From NCBI GenBank assembly GCA_013289175.1, contig JABDAN010000010.1, forward strand, positions 1-64,000: a DNA stretch of 64,000 bases, written 5' to 3'. Positions 36,010 through 46,270 of the stretch are shown here, piece by piece (the first letter of the stretch is position 1; each line of letters begins with the position of its first letter). The DNA comes from Bacteroidota bacterium. Lineage in GTDB: Bacteria > Bacteroidota > Bacteroidia > Chitinophagales > Chitinophagaceae. The notes under the pieces are model-generated. The model did no database searches. It saw only the letters and a list, made by a program, of their open reading frames with translations, and was not told where the DNA came from. Both the position numbers and the translations under genes were made by a program.

Positions 36010-38370
36010 ATGTTCATCAACTATCTAAAAATCGCCTTCAGAAATCTCCGCAGACACAAAGCTTTTTCCATCATTAATATTGCGGGCCTCGGTATAGGAA
36101 TGACCTGCAGCATTTTTATCATGCTCTGGGTAAGGGATGAATTGAGTTATGATAATTTTCACCCCAAAGGCGATCAGATCTTTCGATTGACCTGCAATGC
36201 AGGAGATTTTAAAGCGGCTGTAACCCCCTCGGGCATGGCAGCTGGCCTCGAGTCGGAGATGCCGGTTATCAAGGCTGCTGTGAGAATCTCCAAAAATACC
36301 GGTGTCTTGCTGGAAGTCGACAACCATAAATTCCAGGAGAAAAGACTGATGTACGCCGATTCTAATTTTCTGGACGTATTCAATTTCCCCTTGATTAAAG
36401 GAAATTCCAAAACAGCCCTGCAGCAACCGGATGGGATTTTAATAACGGAGGCCATGGCAATGAAATATTTCGGAAATAAAGATCCACTGGGCAAAGTCAT
36501 CCGGATGAACAACAGCGACAACTATAAGGTAACCGGTGTCCTTGCCAATATACCTTCCAATTCACATTTACAATTTGATTTCATCATTTCTATGATCGCC
36601 ATAGAAAGTTCGAATTTGGCCAATCGCCCCTGGGATAGTTTCAACTATTATACCTACTTGATGCTGGATAAAAATGCCAATACCTCACCTTCTGGATTGG
36701 CCATCCTGAACGCCGAAATAGATAAAATTTATAAAAAACATATTCCCGAGATTAAAATCGATTTCCATTTACAACCCATCAAGAGTATTCACCTCAGTCC
36801 GGGTCTTCAAATTGATCAGCCCGGGTTGGGAAACCGACAATATGTAAACATTTTTTTTCTTGTTGCCATATTTATCCTGATCGTAGCCTGTATCAATTTT
36901 ATGAACCTGGCCACTGCACGTTCTGCCAGAAGGGCAAAGGAAGTGGGTTTGCGCAAAGTGGTGGGAGCTGAGCGTTACCAGATCATTGGCCAGTTTCTGG
37001 GTGAATCCATTTTTATCTCGGTCCTTTCGTTCCTCATGGCGATCTTACTGGTCTGGGCCCTGCTACCCGCATTTAACAAGATGGCCGATAAATCCTTCAG
37101 CCTCCACCATGTCAACCCCGTTTTGTTGACCACTCTGTTGGGGCTTGCCCTGGTGACGGGATTGGTTTCCGGTATTTATCCAGCCATTTACCTTTCTGGA
37201 TTTAAGCCCGCAAAAGTCCTGAAGGGGAAATTAAAATCGATGGGTGGAAACCTGGTCTTCCGAAATACGCTGGTTGTCGTGCAGTTTGTTGTCTCCATCG
37301 TGTTGCTGGTGGGAACCGCCGTTGTATACCGGCAACTGAATTTTATAAAAAATATGAACCTGGGATATGAACAAAAGAACCTGATTTATGTCCGGATGAC
37401 AGGCGAGCTATGGAATAAAATCAGTGCCATCAAGACTGAATTAAAACAACATCCGCAAACCAGCGACTATTCCATGGTTTCTGATCTGCCCACCACCCTG
37501 GTTACCGGAACCATCAACATAGACTGGGAAGGAAAAGACCCCAAGTCACAGATCGTATTTCCTTCCATGGATGTAGATGAAAATTTTTTCAATGTATTTC
37601 AAATGAAGATGCTCAGTGGACGGGGGTTTTCACCAGCTTTCAAGGCAGACAGTTCGAATTATGTGGTGAATGAAACTTCAGCCAAGATCATGGGAATGAG
37701 CGTGAAAAATATTGTGGGTAAACCCTTGAGTTTTGGGAAAACAAAAGGAACCATTATTGGGGTCGTAAAAAACTTTAATTTCAAATCCATCCATCAATCG
37801 ATAGAGCCGCTGATTATCCGCTTGAACAAATACGGCGGATATATTTTTGTAAGATGCAAGGTGGCCAATACCGAAGAAACGATCAAGCAATTGCAAAAGG
37901 TTTGCGAAGACCTGAACCCGGGTTATCCTTTTGAATATGCTTTCCTGGATGAGGATCTCTCCAATCTTTATAAAGGTGAACAAAGAATCGGCAGCTTGTT
38001 CAACGTTTTTGCTATTCTGGCCATTTTTATTTCCTGCCTGGGATTATATGGATTGTCTGCCTTCATCGCAGAACAGCGAACCAAAGAAATCGGCGTACGT
38101 AAAGTACTGGGCGCTTCCGTCGTTCATATCGTTTACCTGCTCTCCTCCAACTTCACCCGGGTGATCCTGATTGCGATCGTCATCGCTGTGCCCCTGTCCT
38201 GGTATATGATCCACCAATGGCTGCAGGGCTTCGCCTATCATATAGATATTGGATGGGGTATTTTTGCGGTCGGAGCTTTTACAGCACTTTTTATCGCGTG
38301 GTGTACAGTAAGTTTTGAATCGTTTAAATCGGCCGTTTCCAATCCGGTAAAAAGTCTTCGGTCAGAATAA
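36010..38370 (+). CDS. MacB/FtsX-type ABC transporter permease
   Basis: A 786-residue permease with two MacB-like halves. The first helix (about 21-42, IINIAGLGIGMTCSIFIML) and periplasmic domain (about 45-275) are followed by three helices (about 282-300, 335-360, 378-400) with LATARSARRAKEVGLRKVVG between them. Then comes a second set: helix about 425-445, another periplasmic domain, and three helices near 670-780 with SAFIAEQRTKEIGVRKVLGA. The repeated RxKEVGxRKVxGA motif is the FtsX coupling region. Members in Bacteroidota occur in antimicrobial peptide or efflux systems. No ATPase is adjacent; the MacB-type ATPase at 17250 is a conceivable partner. Confidence 0.9.
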   Translation: MFINYLKIAFRNLRRHKAFSIINIAGLGIGMTCSIFIMLWVRDELSYDNFHPKGDQIFRLTCNAGDFKAAVTPSGMAAGLESEMPVIKAAVRISKNTGVLLEVDNHKFQEKRLMYADSNFLDVFNFPLIKGNSKTALQQPDGILITEAMAMKYFGNKDPLGKVIRMNNSDNYKVTGVLANIPSNSHLQFDFIISMIAIESSNLANRPWDSFNYYTYLMLDKNANTSPSGLAILNAEIDKIYKKHIPEIKIDFHLQPIKSIHLSPGLQIDQPGLGNRQYVNIFFLVAIFILIVACINFMNLATARSARRAKEVGLRKVVGAERYQIIGQFLGESIFISVLSFLMAILLVWALLPAFNKMADKSFSLHHVNPVLLTTLLGLALVTGLVSGIYPAIYLSGFKPAKVLKGKLKSMGGNLVFRNTLVVVQFVVSIVLLVGTAVVYRQLNFIKNMNLGYEQKNLIYVRMTGELWNKISAIKTELKQHPQTSDYSMVSDLPTTLVTGTINIDWEGKDPKSQIVFPSMDVDENFFNVFQMKMLSGRGFSPAFKADSSNYVVNETSAKIMGMSVKNIVGKPLSFGKTKGTIIGVVKNFNFKSIHQSIEPLIIRLNKYGGYIFVRCKVANTEETIKQLQKVCEDLNPGYPFEYAFLDEDLSNLYKGEQRIGSLFNVFAILAIFISCLGLYGLSAFIAEQRTKEIGVRKVLGASVVHIVYLLSSNFTRVILIAIVIAVPLSWYMIHQWLQGFAYHIDIGWGIFAVGAFTALFIAWCTVSFESFKSAVSNPVKSLRSE

Positions 38371-38483
38371 AAACCGGCGTATCAGAGGATTTCATTCATA
38401 TTCAAAGGGGGGATCCCGCTTAGCTAAGGGTTTAATATGGACCTTTCATTTGTGTTACCGACCGATATCCTGTTCCCAGCCCT

Positions 38484-39548
38484 TTACCGCCCTCGGCTGA
38501 GAATCTTTTCAAAACGGCCAACATCGGCCAGCGGGTGGATGCTGCCGATTCCCTTAATTTTTTCAACCAGTTGTCTGGCAAAATAGGGCGCGAGTGAGCA
38601 TCCCTTGGTACCCATGCCATTGAGGATGCCTATCTGGGAATGAGCAGGATGAAATCCAACAAAAGGCCTTCGCTCTAAAGTAGCGGGACGGATGGATGCA
38701 AAATGTTCCAGGATCAGATAGGGCATTTTCAAAAAATGCTTTAACCAGTTTTCTGCATTTTTCCTAAAATGGTCAGAAGGCTGGTCGTCGCTGAATTCCC
38801 ATTCATAGGAAGATCCAAGCCAGAATATATTTTCCCGGTAAGGAACCAGGCTCATTCCTTTTTTAAAAACCAACTTGGAGGGCAGTCCTTTAATTTCCAC
38901 GAGCATCCCTTCTCCCTTATTGAGGGCAAAAGGCAAGTTTTCGAAATCCGGGTTCGTAGCAGCGGTTTTCCCATCACAAAAAACAATATATCGGTACCGC
39001 TCACCCGCATATTCAACATCATTTTCCTGGATAAGCAGTTTGCTTCGGTCAAAACTTTCTTCCCTGAGCAGGTCTTGTTTTTTTAGGCGCTCGCGCCAGG
39101 CTTTCAACAATTGTTCTACCATGACCAGATAACAAGGACGAATAGCGCCCCATCCCAGATCATAGTGAAACCATTCGCTGTATTTATCTCGTTCATCACC
39201 GGATTGCAGGAAACCCGGGTCTTCATCCCATCTTTTTTGAAATGCCTGGAGCATTTGTACACTGGGAAAAAAATCAATCACCGCAGTCTCTTCTATGAAT
39301 ATTTCTTCCAAGCATTTCCCAATATCTTGGTAAGATTGAACGGCAAAGGGCATAAATTCCTCAATCAACCAGGTCTTGACAAGTCTTCTGCCGGTTACTG
39401 GATTGATTAAACCTGCTGCCCGCATCGACGCACTATTGGGATCTAGTCGGTCCAGTACGGTAAAAGATAAACCCAACTGGTCTAACCACCAGCTTAGCCA
39501 GGTTCCAGCGAGGCCTTGCCCCACCACAATCACGTCCTTTCCTTTCAT
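38484..39548 (-). CDS. FAD-dependent oxidoreductase (DAO family)
   Basis: A 354-residue flavoprotein of the D-amino acid oxidase/glycine oxidase superfamily. The start MKGKDVIVVGQGLAGTWLSW carries the GxGxxG dinucleotide motif at residues 10-15. The SASMRAAGLINPVTGRRLVKTW block following the FAD fold is typical of a Bacteroidota subfamily near MnmC C-terminal domains and ThiO. The C-terminus has RPATLERRPFVGFHP and GMGTKGCSLAPYFA, the FAD-ribityl region. An upstream ATG at 39590 is less likely because its added residues are not family-like. The substrate cannot be assigned; a role in tRNA wobble uridine modification (MnmC2-like) is possible. Confidence 0.8.
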   Translation of the reverse strand: MKGKDVIVVGQGLAGTWLSWWLDQLGLSFTVLDRLDPNSASMRAAGLINPVTGRRLVKTWLIEEFMPFAVQSYQDIGKCLEEIFIEETAVIDFFPSVQMLQAFQKRWDEDPGFLQSGDERDKYSEWFHYDLGWGAIRPCYLVMVEQLLKAWRERLKKQDLLREESFDRSKLLIQENDVEYAGERYRYIVFCDGKTAATNPDFENLPFALNKGEGMLVEIKGLPSKLVFKKGMSLVPYRENIFWLGSSYEWEFSDDQPSDHFRKNAENWLKHFLKMPYLILEHFASIRPATLERRPFVGFHPAHSQIGILNGMGTKGCSLAPYFARQLVEKIKGIGSIHPLADVGRFEKILSRGR

Positions 39549-39745
39549 GTTCTTTTTTACCTTTTGTATTGGGCAACCCGGGGCCGCCATCTTCTCATTG
39601 ACATAGCTGTCAGGACGACAAGTTAAACAATTGATGTACTTGCCTTACTCAGCGCAAGCATTTATTCAATGAAAAAATGATTTATGAAAACTAAAATTCC
39701 CGACCCTTTTGGTTGCATCAGACACGGATGGTTTCAGAGAAAGAG

Positions 39746-39777
39746 AAAAAAAATCCCCCGAACAACGCCGGGGGATT
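39746..39777 (-). terminator. Intrinsic terminator of the sucD operon
   Basis: On the minus strand AATCCCCCG (39777-39769) pairs with CGGGGGATT (39760-39752) over an eight-base loop, followed by eight T residues. It lies 20 bases past the sucD stop and would end the long minus-strand run from deoC to sucD. Confidence 0.92.
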
Positions 39778-39797
39778 GCTATATCAAATCGATGGAT

Positions 39798-40685
39798 CTA
39801 TTTAGCTTTTGCTTTGCCCTGAAGCGTACGGGCCATGGTAGCTCCAATGTCGGCTGGGGATTGCACTACTTCAATACCACATTCGGCCATTATTTTCATT
39901 TTTGCTGCAGCGGTATCATCGGCTCCCCCGATGATCGCACCTGCGTGGCCCATGCGTCTGCCGGGAGGAGCGGTTTGTCCGGCGATGAAACCCACGACGG
40001 GTTTTCGGAAATTGTCCTTAATCCACCTGGCCGCTTCGGCTTCCATGCTTCCACCAATTTCCCCTATCATCACGATGCCTTCTGTTTCCGGATCGTTCAT
40101 CAGGAGTTCCACGGCTTCTTTGGTTGGAGTACCAATAATCGGATCCCCACCGATCCCTATGGCCGTAGATACACCCAGTCCTGCCTTGGCCACCTGATCA
40201 GCTGCTTCATAAGTAAGTGTACCGGATTTGGAAACAATGCCAATCTTCCCTTTTTTAAATACGAAGCCGGGCATGATGCCAACCTTGCATTCGCCGGAAG
40301 TAATAACACCCGGACAGTTCGGTCCAATTAGCCGGGTTCGGGTGCCCGTCAAATAGTGTTTTGCCTTAACCATATCCTGTACCGGAATGCCCTCGGTAAT
40401 GCATACCACCAGGGCAACACCTGCTTCAGCTGCTTCCATGATCGCATCGGCTGCAAAGGCCGGCGGAACAAATATGATGGAAACATCCGCTCCGGTGTTT
40501 TTAACAGCATCGGCCACCGTATTGAATACCGGACGGTCCAGGTGGCTGGTTCCCCCTTTGCCTGGCGTCACCCCTCCCACTACCTTTGTTCCGTATTCAA
40601 TCATCTGCGAAGCATGAAAACTGCCTTCGGTGCCGGTAAATCCCTGTACAATGATTTTTGAATTTTTATTGACTAATACTGCCAT
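39798..40685 (-). CDS. sucD: Succinate-CoA ligase, alpha subunit
   Basis: TCA-cycle enzyme subunit that interconverts succinyl-CoA and succinate with phosphohistidine catalysis. The 295 residues have the CoA-binding Rossmann domain ([19 protein letters not shown]), the IGPNCPGVI and [13 protein letters not shown] blocks, and the active-site histidine in [13 protein letters not shown]. Length is normal. The beta subunit (sucC) is not adjacent, as in many Bacteroidota. It is the last gene of a tight minus-strand run and is followed by a strong terminator. Confidence 0.96.
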   Translation of the reverse strand: MAVLVNKNSKIIVQGFTGTEGSFHASQMIEYGTKVVGGVTPGKGGTSHLDRPVFNTVADAVKNTGADVSIIFVPPAFAADAIMEAAEAGVALVVCITEGIPVQDMVKAKHYLTGTRTRLIGPNCPGVITSGECKVGIMPGFVFKKGKIGIVSKSGTLTYEAADQVAKAGLGVSTAIGIGGDPIIGTPTKEAVELLMNDPETEGIVMIGEIGGSMEAEAARWIKDNFRKPVVGFIAGQTAPPGRRMGHAGAIIGGADDTAAAKMKIMAECGIEVVQSPADIGATMARTLQGKAKAK

Positions 40686-40723
40686 TGTTCTTTTTTAGTT
40701 GGTTTGTCGCCTGTCAAAATTAG

Positions 40724-41533
40724 TTATTTCAGCAATTCATCCATGTTCCGGTCATTATCGATCTTTCCCCGCATTTCGAGCATACGCATATCCTTGGCAT
40801 CCTGCAGGAATTCAGAAGCGAAGATGAAATCATTGAGCTTCTTATTCTTACTGAAAATAATTTCCTTATTGGATCCCTCCCACTCTTTGAGGCCCTGATA
40901 CATATAAATGATATGATCTCCTGTTTCCATGACCGAATTCATATCATGGGTGTTTACAACGGTAGTAATATTATATTCCAGGGTGATTTCCTTAATGAGC
41001 TTGTCGATCAGGATGGAAGTGAGCGGATCCAGACCTGAATTGGGTTCATCGCAGAAAAGATATTTTGGATTCAGCACGATGGCCCGTCCAATACCCACCC
41101 TTTTTTTCATCCCTCCGGAAATTTCCGCCGGAAATTTTTTATTGACATCCTTCATATTCACCCGCTCCAACACTTCATTGACGCGTTTGAGTTTGGTTGC
41201 AAAACTATCGTTGGTAAACATATCCAGGGGAAACATAATGTTTTGTTCCACAGTCATAGAATCAAAAAGTGCTGAGCCCTGGAAAAGCATTCCAATCTGC
41301 CGACGCAGGATCTTTCTTTCTTCTTCATTCATGGCGGTAAAATTCTGACCGCTGTAGCTGATTTCACCGGAATCGGGTTCAAAAAGACCTACCAGGCATT
41401 TCATCAAAACGGTTTTTCCGCTACCGCTGGAACCAATGATGAGGTTGCATTTACCGTTTTCAAAAACGGCGCTGACACCATTGATGACGGGTTTACCTCC
41501 AAATCCTTTTTTCAAATCTTTTACTTCAATCAT
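40724..41533 (-). CDS. mlaF: MlaF-type phospholipid transport ATPase
   Basis: ATPase of the Mla (MCE) system that moves phospholipids between inner and outer membranes. The 269 residues have Walker A GSSGSGKT at 34-41, Q-loop MLFQGSALFDSMTVEQN, signature ISGGMKKRVGIGRAI (the GGMKKR form is characteristic of MlaF/Ttg2A), Walker B YLFCDEPNSGLDP and switch VVNTHDM. It follows mlaE by 8 bases. The MCE-domain subunit (MlaD) is not next to it; in Bacteroidota it is often elsewhere. Confidence 0.93.
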   Translation of the reverse strand: MIEVKDLKKGFGGKPVINGVSAVFENGKCNLIIGSSGSGKTVLMKCLVGLFEPDSGEISYSGQNFTAMNEEERKILRRQIGMLFQGSALFDSMTVEQNIMFPLDMFTNDSFATKLKRVNEVLERVNMKDVNKKFPAEISGGMKKRVGIGRAIVLNPKYLFCDEPNSGLDPLTSILIDKLIKEITLEYNITTVVNTHDMNSVMETGDHIIYMYQGLKEWEGSNKEIIFSKNKKLNDFIFASEFLQDAKDMRMLEMRGKIDNDRNMDELLK

Positions 41534-41541
41534 ATCTGCGA

Positions 41542-42279
41542 TTATAAAAGAATAGCCGACAAAACATAATCAGCTAGCAAAATCAGTACACAGCTTACAA
41601 CCACGGATTTTGTACTGGCCCTTCCGATTTCAAGGGCACCTCCGTTTACATAATAACCATAAAACGAAGAGATGCTTGAAATGATGAACGCAAAGGTGTA
41701 GGATTTGGCCAATGCAAAGAAAACATTATACGGTTTAAAATATTGAAACAATCCCTTGTCAAATTGTGAAGCCGATACGATACCTGTCGCTACTGCTGCC
41801 AGTTTCCCTCCCACTATACCCAAAACGGCAGAAATAATCACCAGCATAGGAATGGTAAGCAGGGCCGCCAGTATTTTCGGAAGAACCAGATAGGTTCTGG
41901 TATTGATGCCCATGATTTCAAGTGCATCGATTTGTTCGCTGACCCGCATGTTTCCCAATTCGCCCGCGATTTTACTGCCCACAACGCCGGCCAGTACAAT
42001 ACAAACCAAGGTGGGTGAAAATTCAAGGATCACCGTATCGCGGACGATTTGCGCAATCGTTGAAAGCGGAATCAGCGGACTTACAAGCTGGTAGGCAGTT
42101 TGAAGGGCCGAAACTGCCCCCATGAAAACGGATATGATGACAACAATTCCGAGCGAGCGGATACCGATTTCTACACACTGATGCATGAATTCTTTCCAGT
42201 ACATTTTCATGTTCTCGGGCTTCGAAAACATGCCGGTAATCATCAATAAAAATCGCCCCAGTTCAGTAAAAATATTCAT
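41542..42279 (-). CDS. mlaE: MlaE-type phospholipid transport permease
   Basis: Membrane subunit of the Mla phospholipid transporter. The 245-residue protein has five to six hydrophobic segments and the family block VLAGVVGSKIAGELGNMRVSEQIDALEIMG (given here as positions 96-125), which contains the ExGxMRVxEQIDAL coupling motif. Length and order are normal. It is followed directly by mlaF, and the start lies 25 bases after the malic enzyme stop, so all belong to one transcript. Confidence 0.94.
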   Translation of the reverse strand: MNIFTELGRFLLMITGMFSKPENMKMYWKEFMHQCVEIGIRSLGIVVIISVFMGAVSALQTAYQLVSPLIPLSTIAQIVRDTVILEFSPTLVCIVLAGVVGSKIAGELGNMRVSEQIDALEIMGINTRTYLVLPKILAALLTIPMLVIISAVLGIVGGKLAAVATGIVSASQFDKGLFQYFKPYNVFFALAKSYTFAFIISSISSFYGYYVNGGALEIGRASTKSVVVSCVLILLADYVLSAILL

Positions 42280-42304
42280 GGTAATTGCTGCGATGAAAGT
42301 ACGG

Positions 42305-44635
42305 TTATTTTTTTGTTCTCTTCCACCAGGGAGAACGACTCATGGCTTCTTCCGGTGTTTGCCGGCATTTGGTCTGGGCATCAATCACCGCCACCAGCGC
42401 CATATTATAAATATTTCTCACAGAACTACCTAACTGGAGCACGTGCACTGGTTTTTTCATACCGAGCAGTATGGGGCCGATCGCATCGGCCGCTCCCAGT
42501 TCTTTTAATATATTATAAGCAATATTTCCCGCCGCCAGATTGGGAAAGATCAGGGTATTTACTTCCTGATCAACCAGACTGCTGAATGGATAATTCTCCC
42601 GCAGGATCTCATTATTCAATGCAATGCTGGCCTGCATTTCTCCATCCACAATCAAATCAGGTTCCTTCATTTTTACAATCTCAGTCGCTTTGGCCACCAG
42701 CCTGGCTTCCGGCGAATTGCTGGTGCCGAAATTGGAATAACTCAACATCGCTATACGTGGTACCAAGTTGAAATGTCTTACTTCCTTGGCAGCCAGTAAA
42801 GTAATATCGGCCAGCTCTTCGGCTGTCGGATTGAAATTTACGGTTGTATCTGCCAGAAACAACGGACCTTTTTTCGTAAGCATCAGATACATTCCGGCAA
42901 TTTTGTTCACTCCCTCTTCCGTACCAATGATCTCGATGGCCGGACGAATGGTATCGGGATAATTTTTCGTGAGTCCTGAAATCATCGCATCGGCTTCGCC
43001 CGTTTCGACCATCATGCAACCGAAATAATTTCTGTCACGCATGATTTTTTGCGATTCGTATTTATTGAATCCCCTTCTTTGACGTTTTTGAAAAAATATT
43101 TCAGTATATCTCTTTCTACGTTCATCATTTTCTTCACTGCGCGGATCGACGATCGGAAATTCTTCTATATCAATTTTATTGGCTTTGGCCGTTGCCTGAA
43201 TTCTTTCTTTGTTTCCCAAAAGAATAGGGAATGCGACTCCTTCGTCAAAAAGGATCTGTGCAACTTTTAGAATTTTAATATTGTCCGCTTCGGCAAAGAC
43301 CAGTCGCCGGGGATCGTTGCGGGCCTTGCTGCCCAATACCCGCATGAGTTGATTATCAAGTCCGAGGCGTTTATTGAGTTCAATGGCATAAGATTCCCAA
43401 TTCTCAATTTTGATCTGCGCCACATTGCTTTCGATGGCTGCCTTGGCCACGGCCGGAGCAATGGTGGAAAGCAGTCTGGGATCCAGGGGTTTGGGGATGA
43501 TATACCGTGGACCGAAACTGATATTCTTTTCGTTATAAGCCATATTGACAATATCGGGAACCGGTGATTTGGCCAGTTCCGCCAATGCCCTTACGGCTGC
43601 CAGCTTCATCGCTTCATTGATCTGGGTGGCCCGAACGTCGAGCGCACCCCGGAAAATAAATGGGAAGCCCAGTACATTGTTTACCTGGTTGGGGTAGTCA
43701 CTGCGACCAGTGGCCATGATGAGATCTTCGCGAACGGCGATGGCGGATTCATAGGAAATTTCCGGGTCCGGATTGGCCATGGCAAAAACGATTGGCTTTT
43801 TGGCCATGCTTTTTATCATTTCCGGTTGAATCACATTGCCAACGCTCAGTCCCACAAAAACATCAGCGTCCGTCATGGCTTTTTCCAGGGTCATATCTGC
43901 TTTGGCAATGGCAAACAGGGACCTGTCCTCTTCCAGGTCTGTTCGTCCCTTGTGCAACACGCCGTCTTTATCAAAGACTATAAAATTTTCCGGCTTTGCA
44001 CCCAGCGCCACATACAGTTTGATGCAGGCCATGGCAGCGGCACCGGCTCCGCTGATAACAAATCTAACTTTGTCGATTTTTTTTCGCTGAAGTTCCAGCG
44101 CATTGATCAACGCGGCGCTGCTGATGATGGCCGTGCCATGCTGGTCATCATGCATCACCGGAATTTTCAGCTCAGCACGGAGTTGGCGCTCGATGTAAAA
44201 ACATTCAGGTGCCTTGATATCTTCCAGATTGATGCCTCCAAAAGTGGGTTCCAGGGACTTAACGATTTGAACAAATTTATCTGGATCGGTTTCTTTGATC
44301 TCAATATCAAATACATCGATATCGGCAAACACCTTAAATAAAACCGCTTTTCCTTCCATAACGGGTTTGGAGGCTTCGGGTCCGATATTTCCAAGGCCCA
44401 GTACAGCCGTACCATTGGTGATGACGGCGACCAGGTTTCCTTTTGCGGTATATTTATACACCTCCTCTTTGTTCAGGGCAATTTCTTTGCAGGGTTCGGC
44501 AACGCCTGGTGAATAGGCCAGCGAGAGATCCCGCTGGGTTTTGGCCTCTTTGGTCGGAATTACTTCAATTTTCCCGGGTTTGCCTTTTGAATGATATTCA
44601 AGTGCTTCTTCCCTTCTGAGTTGTTTTTTTTGCAT
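42305..44635 (-). CDS. maeB: NADP-dependent malic enzyme with phosphotransacetylase-like domain
   Basis: Decarboxylates malate to pyruvate. The 776-residue fusion has an N-terminal malic enzyme (about 1-420: [12 protein letters not shown], tyrosine and lysine in the catalytic core, [40 protein letters not shown] for NADP) and a C-terminal PTA-like domain (about 430-770: [33 protein letters not shown]). In known MaeB proteins the PTA part is regulatory, not catalytic. The start at 44635 ([15 protein letters not shown]) matches the family; an ATG at 44665 overlaps the upstream gene. It precedes mlaE by 25 bases. Confidence 0.94.
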   Translation of the reverse strand: MQKKQLRREEALEYHSKGKPGKIEVIPTKEAKTQRDLSLAYSPGVAEPCKEIALNKEEVYKYTAKGNLVAVITNGTAVLGLGNIGPEASKPVMEGKAVLFKVFADIDVFDIEIKETDPDKFVQIVKSLEPTFGGINLEDIKAPECFYIERQLRAELKIPVMHDDQHGTAIISSAALINALELQRKKIDKVRFVISGAGAAAMACIKLYVALGAKPENFIVFDKDGVLHKGRTDLEEDRSLFAIAKADMTLEKAMTDADVFVGLSVGNVIQPEMIKSMAKKPIVFAMANPDPEISYESAIAVREDLIMATGRSDYPNQVNNVLGFPFIFRGALDVRATQINEAMKLAAVRALAELAKSPVPDIVNMAYNEKNISFGPRYIIPKPLDPRLLSTIAPAVAKAAIESNVAQIKIENWESYAIELNKRLGLDNQLMRVLGSKARNDPRRLVFAEADNIKILKVAQILFDEGVAFPILLGNKERIQATAKANKIDIEEFPIVDPRSEENDERRKRYTEIFFQKRQRRGFNKYESQKIMRDRNYFGCMMVETGEADAMISGLTKNYPDTIRPAIEIIGTEEGVNKIAGMYLMLTKKGPLFLADTTVNFNPTAEELADITLLAAKEVRHFNLVPRIAMLSYSNFGTSNSPEARLVAKATEIVKMKEPDLIVDGEMQASIALNNEILRENYPFSSLVDQEVNTLIFPNLAAGNIAYNILKELGAADAIGPILLGMKKPVHVLQLGSSVRNIYNMALVAVIDAQTKCRQTPEEAMSRSPWWKRTKK

Positions 44636-44642
44636 AAAAAAA

Positions 44643-45842
44643 TTATTGGGGCTGGTTGTCGTCATAGTTGATACTGGCTCCGAGCCAGGCCATCATTCCC
44701 ATCCCTTTTTCTATGGCGGATTCATCTATATTAAATGTAGGCGTATGCACCCCGGATGTGATTCCTTTTGCTTCGTTCATCACGCCGATCCGGTAAAAAC
44801 ATCCAGGAATTTCCTGGGTATAATAGCCAAAATCTTCCGAACCCATGCGAACCTCCGTTTGCTCTACATTTTCCGGGCCCGCAAATTCTTGGGCCTTCTC
44901 ACGCGCCAGGAGATATAACTTTTCATCATTGTTTACGACCGGGTATCCCACATCCACCAGTACTTCGATTTCAGCACCCATGGCTTGCGCAATGCCTTTG
45001 CAAATCTGATGGATCAGTTTGTGTGCCTGGAACCGCCAGGTTTCATCGATGGCGCGGAAAGTGCCCATGAGTTTTACCTCCGAAGGGATTACATTGGTTG
45101 TATATCCCCCCTGAAAGGAACCGATCGTAAGAACCGAAGGGGTAAACGGGTTTTTGTTTCTGCTGATAACTTGTTGTAGAGCCACTACTATATGGGAAGC
45201 TACCAGGATGGTATCCACACTCAGCTGAGGAGTGGCGGCGTGGCCTCCCTTCCCTTTCACGGTGATGTATATTTCATCGGCGCTGGCCATAGAGGGCCCT
45301 CCACGAAAACTAAATTTGCCGATTTCCAATCCCGGGTGCACATGCAGTCCGAATATAGCCTGGGGTGTTGGATGATGAAGTACCCCTTCTTTGATCAGCA
45401 AACTGGCACCTCCCGGATTTTTTTCTTCTCCGGGTTGGAAAATGAGTTTTATGGTGCCTTCCCACTCCGATTTCAATTCGTTTAAAATCCTGGATGCCCC
45501 CAACAATATACTGGTATGGGCGTCATGACCGCAAGCATGCATGATGCCCTCATTTTTTGATTTGTAGGGAACGGCGTTTTCTTCCCGGATCGGGAGTGCG
45601 TCCATGTCCGCACGCAACGCAATCACCCTTTTCTCAGGATTTTTACCTTGGATCAACCCTACGACCCCTGTGGTCGCCTTTACTTCAAAAGGAATACCCA
45701 GTTCTTTTAATCGGTCCTTTACAAAGACCGATGTCTGGAATTCCTTATAGCTCAGTTCAGGATTTGCATGCAGGTGTCGCCGGATTTCTATGGTCTCCGG
45801 TGCATATTTTTTTGCCAGTTGACGGATTTTTTCTTTCAGCAT
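44643..45842 (-). CDS. M20-family amidohydrolase
   Basis: A 399-residue metal-dependent amidohydrolase of the M20D (HipO/AmaA/ILR1) group that removes acyl groups from amino acids or peptides. The metal site appears as HACGHDAHTSILLGA and FQPGEEKNPGGAS, with a dimerisation domain (about 185-300; GKGGHAATPQLSVDTI), and the final ligand region in VRMGSEDFGYY and SGVHTPTFNIDE. No signal peptide is seen, so it is cytoplasmic. Substrate specificity (N-acetyl or hippurate-like) cannot be assigned. It is 7 bases upstream of maeB. Confidence 0.9.
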   Translation of the reverse strand: MLKEKIRQLAKKYAPETIEIRRHLHANPELSYKEFQTSVFVKDRLKELGIPFEVKATTGVVGLIQGKNPEKRVIALRADMDALPIREENAVPYKSKNEGIMHACGHDAHTSILLGASRILNELKSEWEGTIKLIFQPGEEKNPGGASLLIKEGVLHHPTPQAIFGLHVHPGLEIGKFSFRGGPSMASADEIYITVKGKGGHAATPQLSVDTILVASHIVVALQQVISRNKNPFTPSVLTIGSFQGGYTTNVIPSEVKLMGTFRAIDETWRFQAHKLIHQICKGIAQAMGAEIEVLVDVGYPVVNNDEKLYLLAREKAQEFAGPENVEQTEVRMGSEDFGYYTQEIPGCFYRIGVMNEAKGITSGVHTPTFNIDESAIEKGMGMMAWLGASINYDDNQPQ

Positions 45843-45852
45843 ATTCGCAGCG

Positions 45853-46257
45853 TTAGTCGGGCTTTATTTCTATGATATCGTGCACCAGGTAAACACCGGA
45901 TGGAAAATCCTGCGTCAGCTTTTGAAGGTAAGGTTCGGCTTCCTCGGGTGTCTTAAAGTTACCCACTTTCAATTTGTAGTTGGGGGGCTGATATATAAGG
46001 TAGGGTTTTAATTCAGGATAGACCTTGTAGATTTTTGTTTTAATAGCAAATACCTGATTGCGGTCGTTCGAATTGGCCACCTGAATACGGTATCCCGGTA
46101 CATTGCGGCGACTGTCCCGGGTGGTAAGTTCATTGATTTGAATTTGTTTTCGTACCAGAGAATCTACCCGCGGATCCGCCTGCACCATGGAAAGAGTGTC
46201 CTGCGCATACAGGGCGCCGTTATATAAGCAGACCAGTATGAGTATTGTTTTCATCAT
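45853..46257 (-). CDS. Secreted SPOR-domain protein
   Basis: A 134-residue exported protein. A signal peptide (about 1-18, ending ALYAQD) precedes a short spacer and a SPOR-like domain (about 55-130: YRIQVANSNDRNQVFAIKTK, YKLKVGNFKTPEEAEPYLQK), which binds denuded peptidoglycan glycan strands in other proteins. The start at 46257 gives a normal signal sequence; the frame is open to 46278, inside deoC. It sits between deoC and the amidohydrolase, with no division gene nearby. Confidence 0.8.
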   Translation of the reverse strand: MMKTILILVCLYNGALYAQDTLSMVQADPRVDSLVRKQIQINELTTRDSRRNVPGYRIQVANSNDRNQVFAIKTKIYKVYPELKPYLIYQPPNYKLKVGNFKTPEEAEPYLQKLTQDFPSGVYLVHDIIEIKPD

Positions 46258-46270
46258 ATTTTTTATTGAC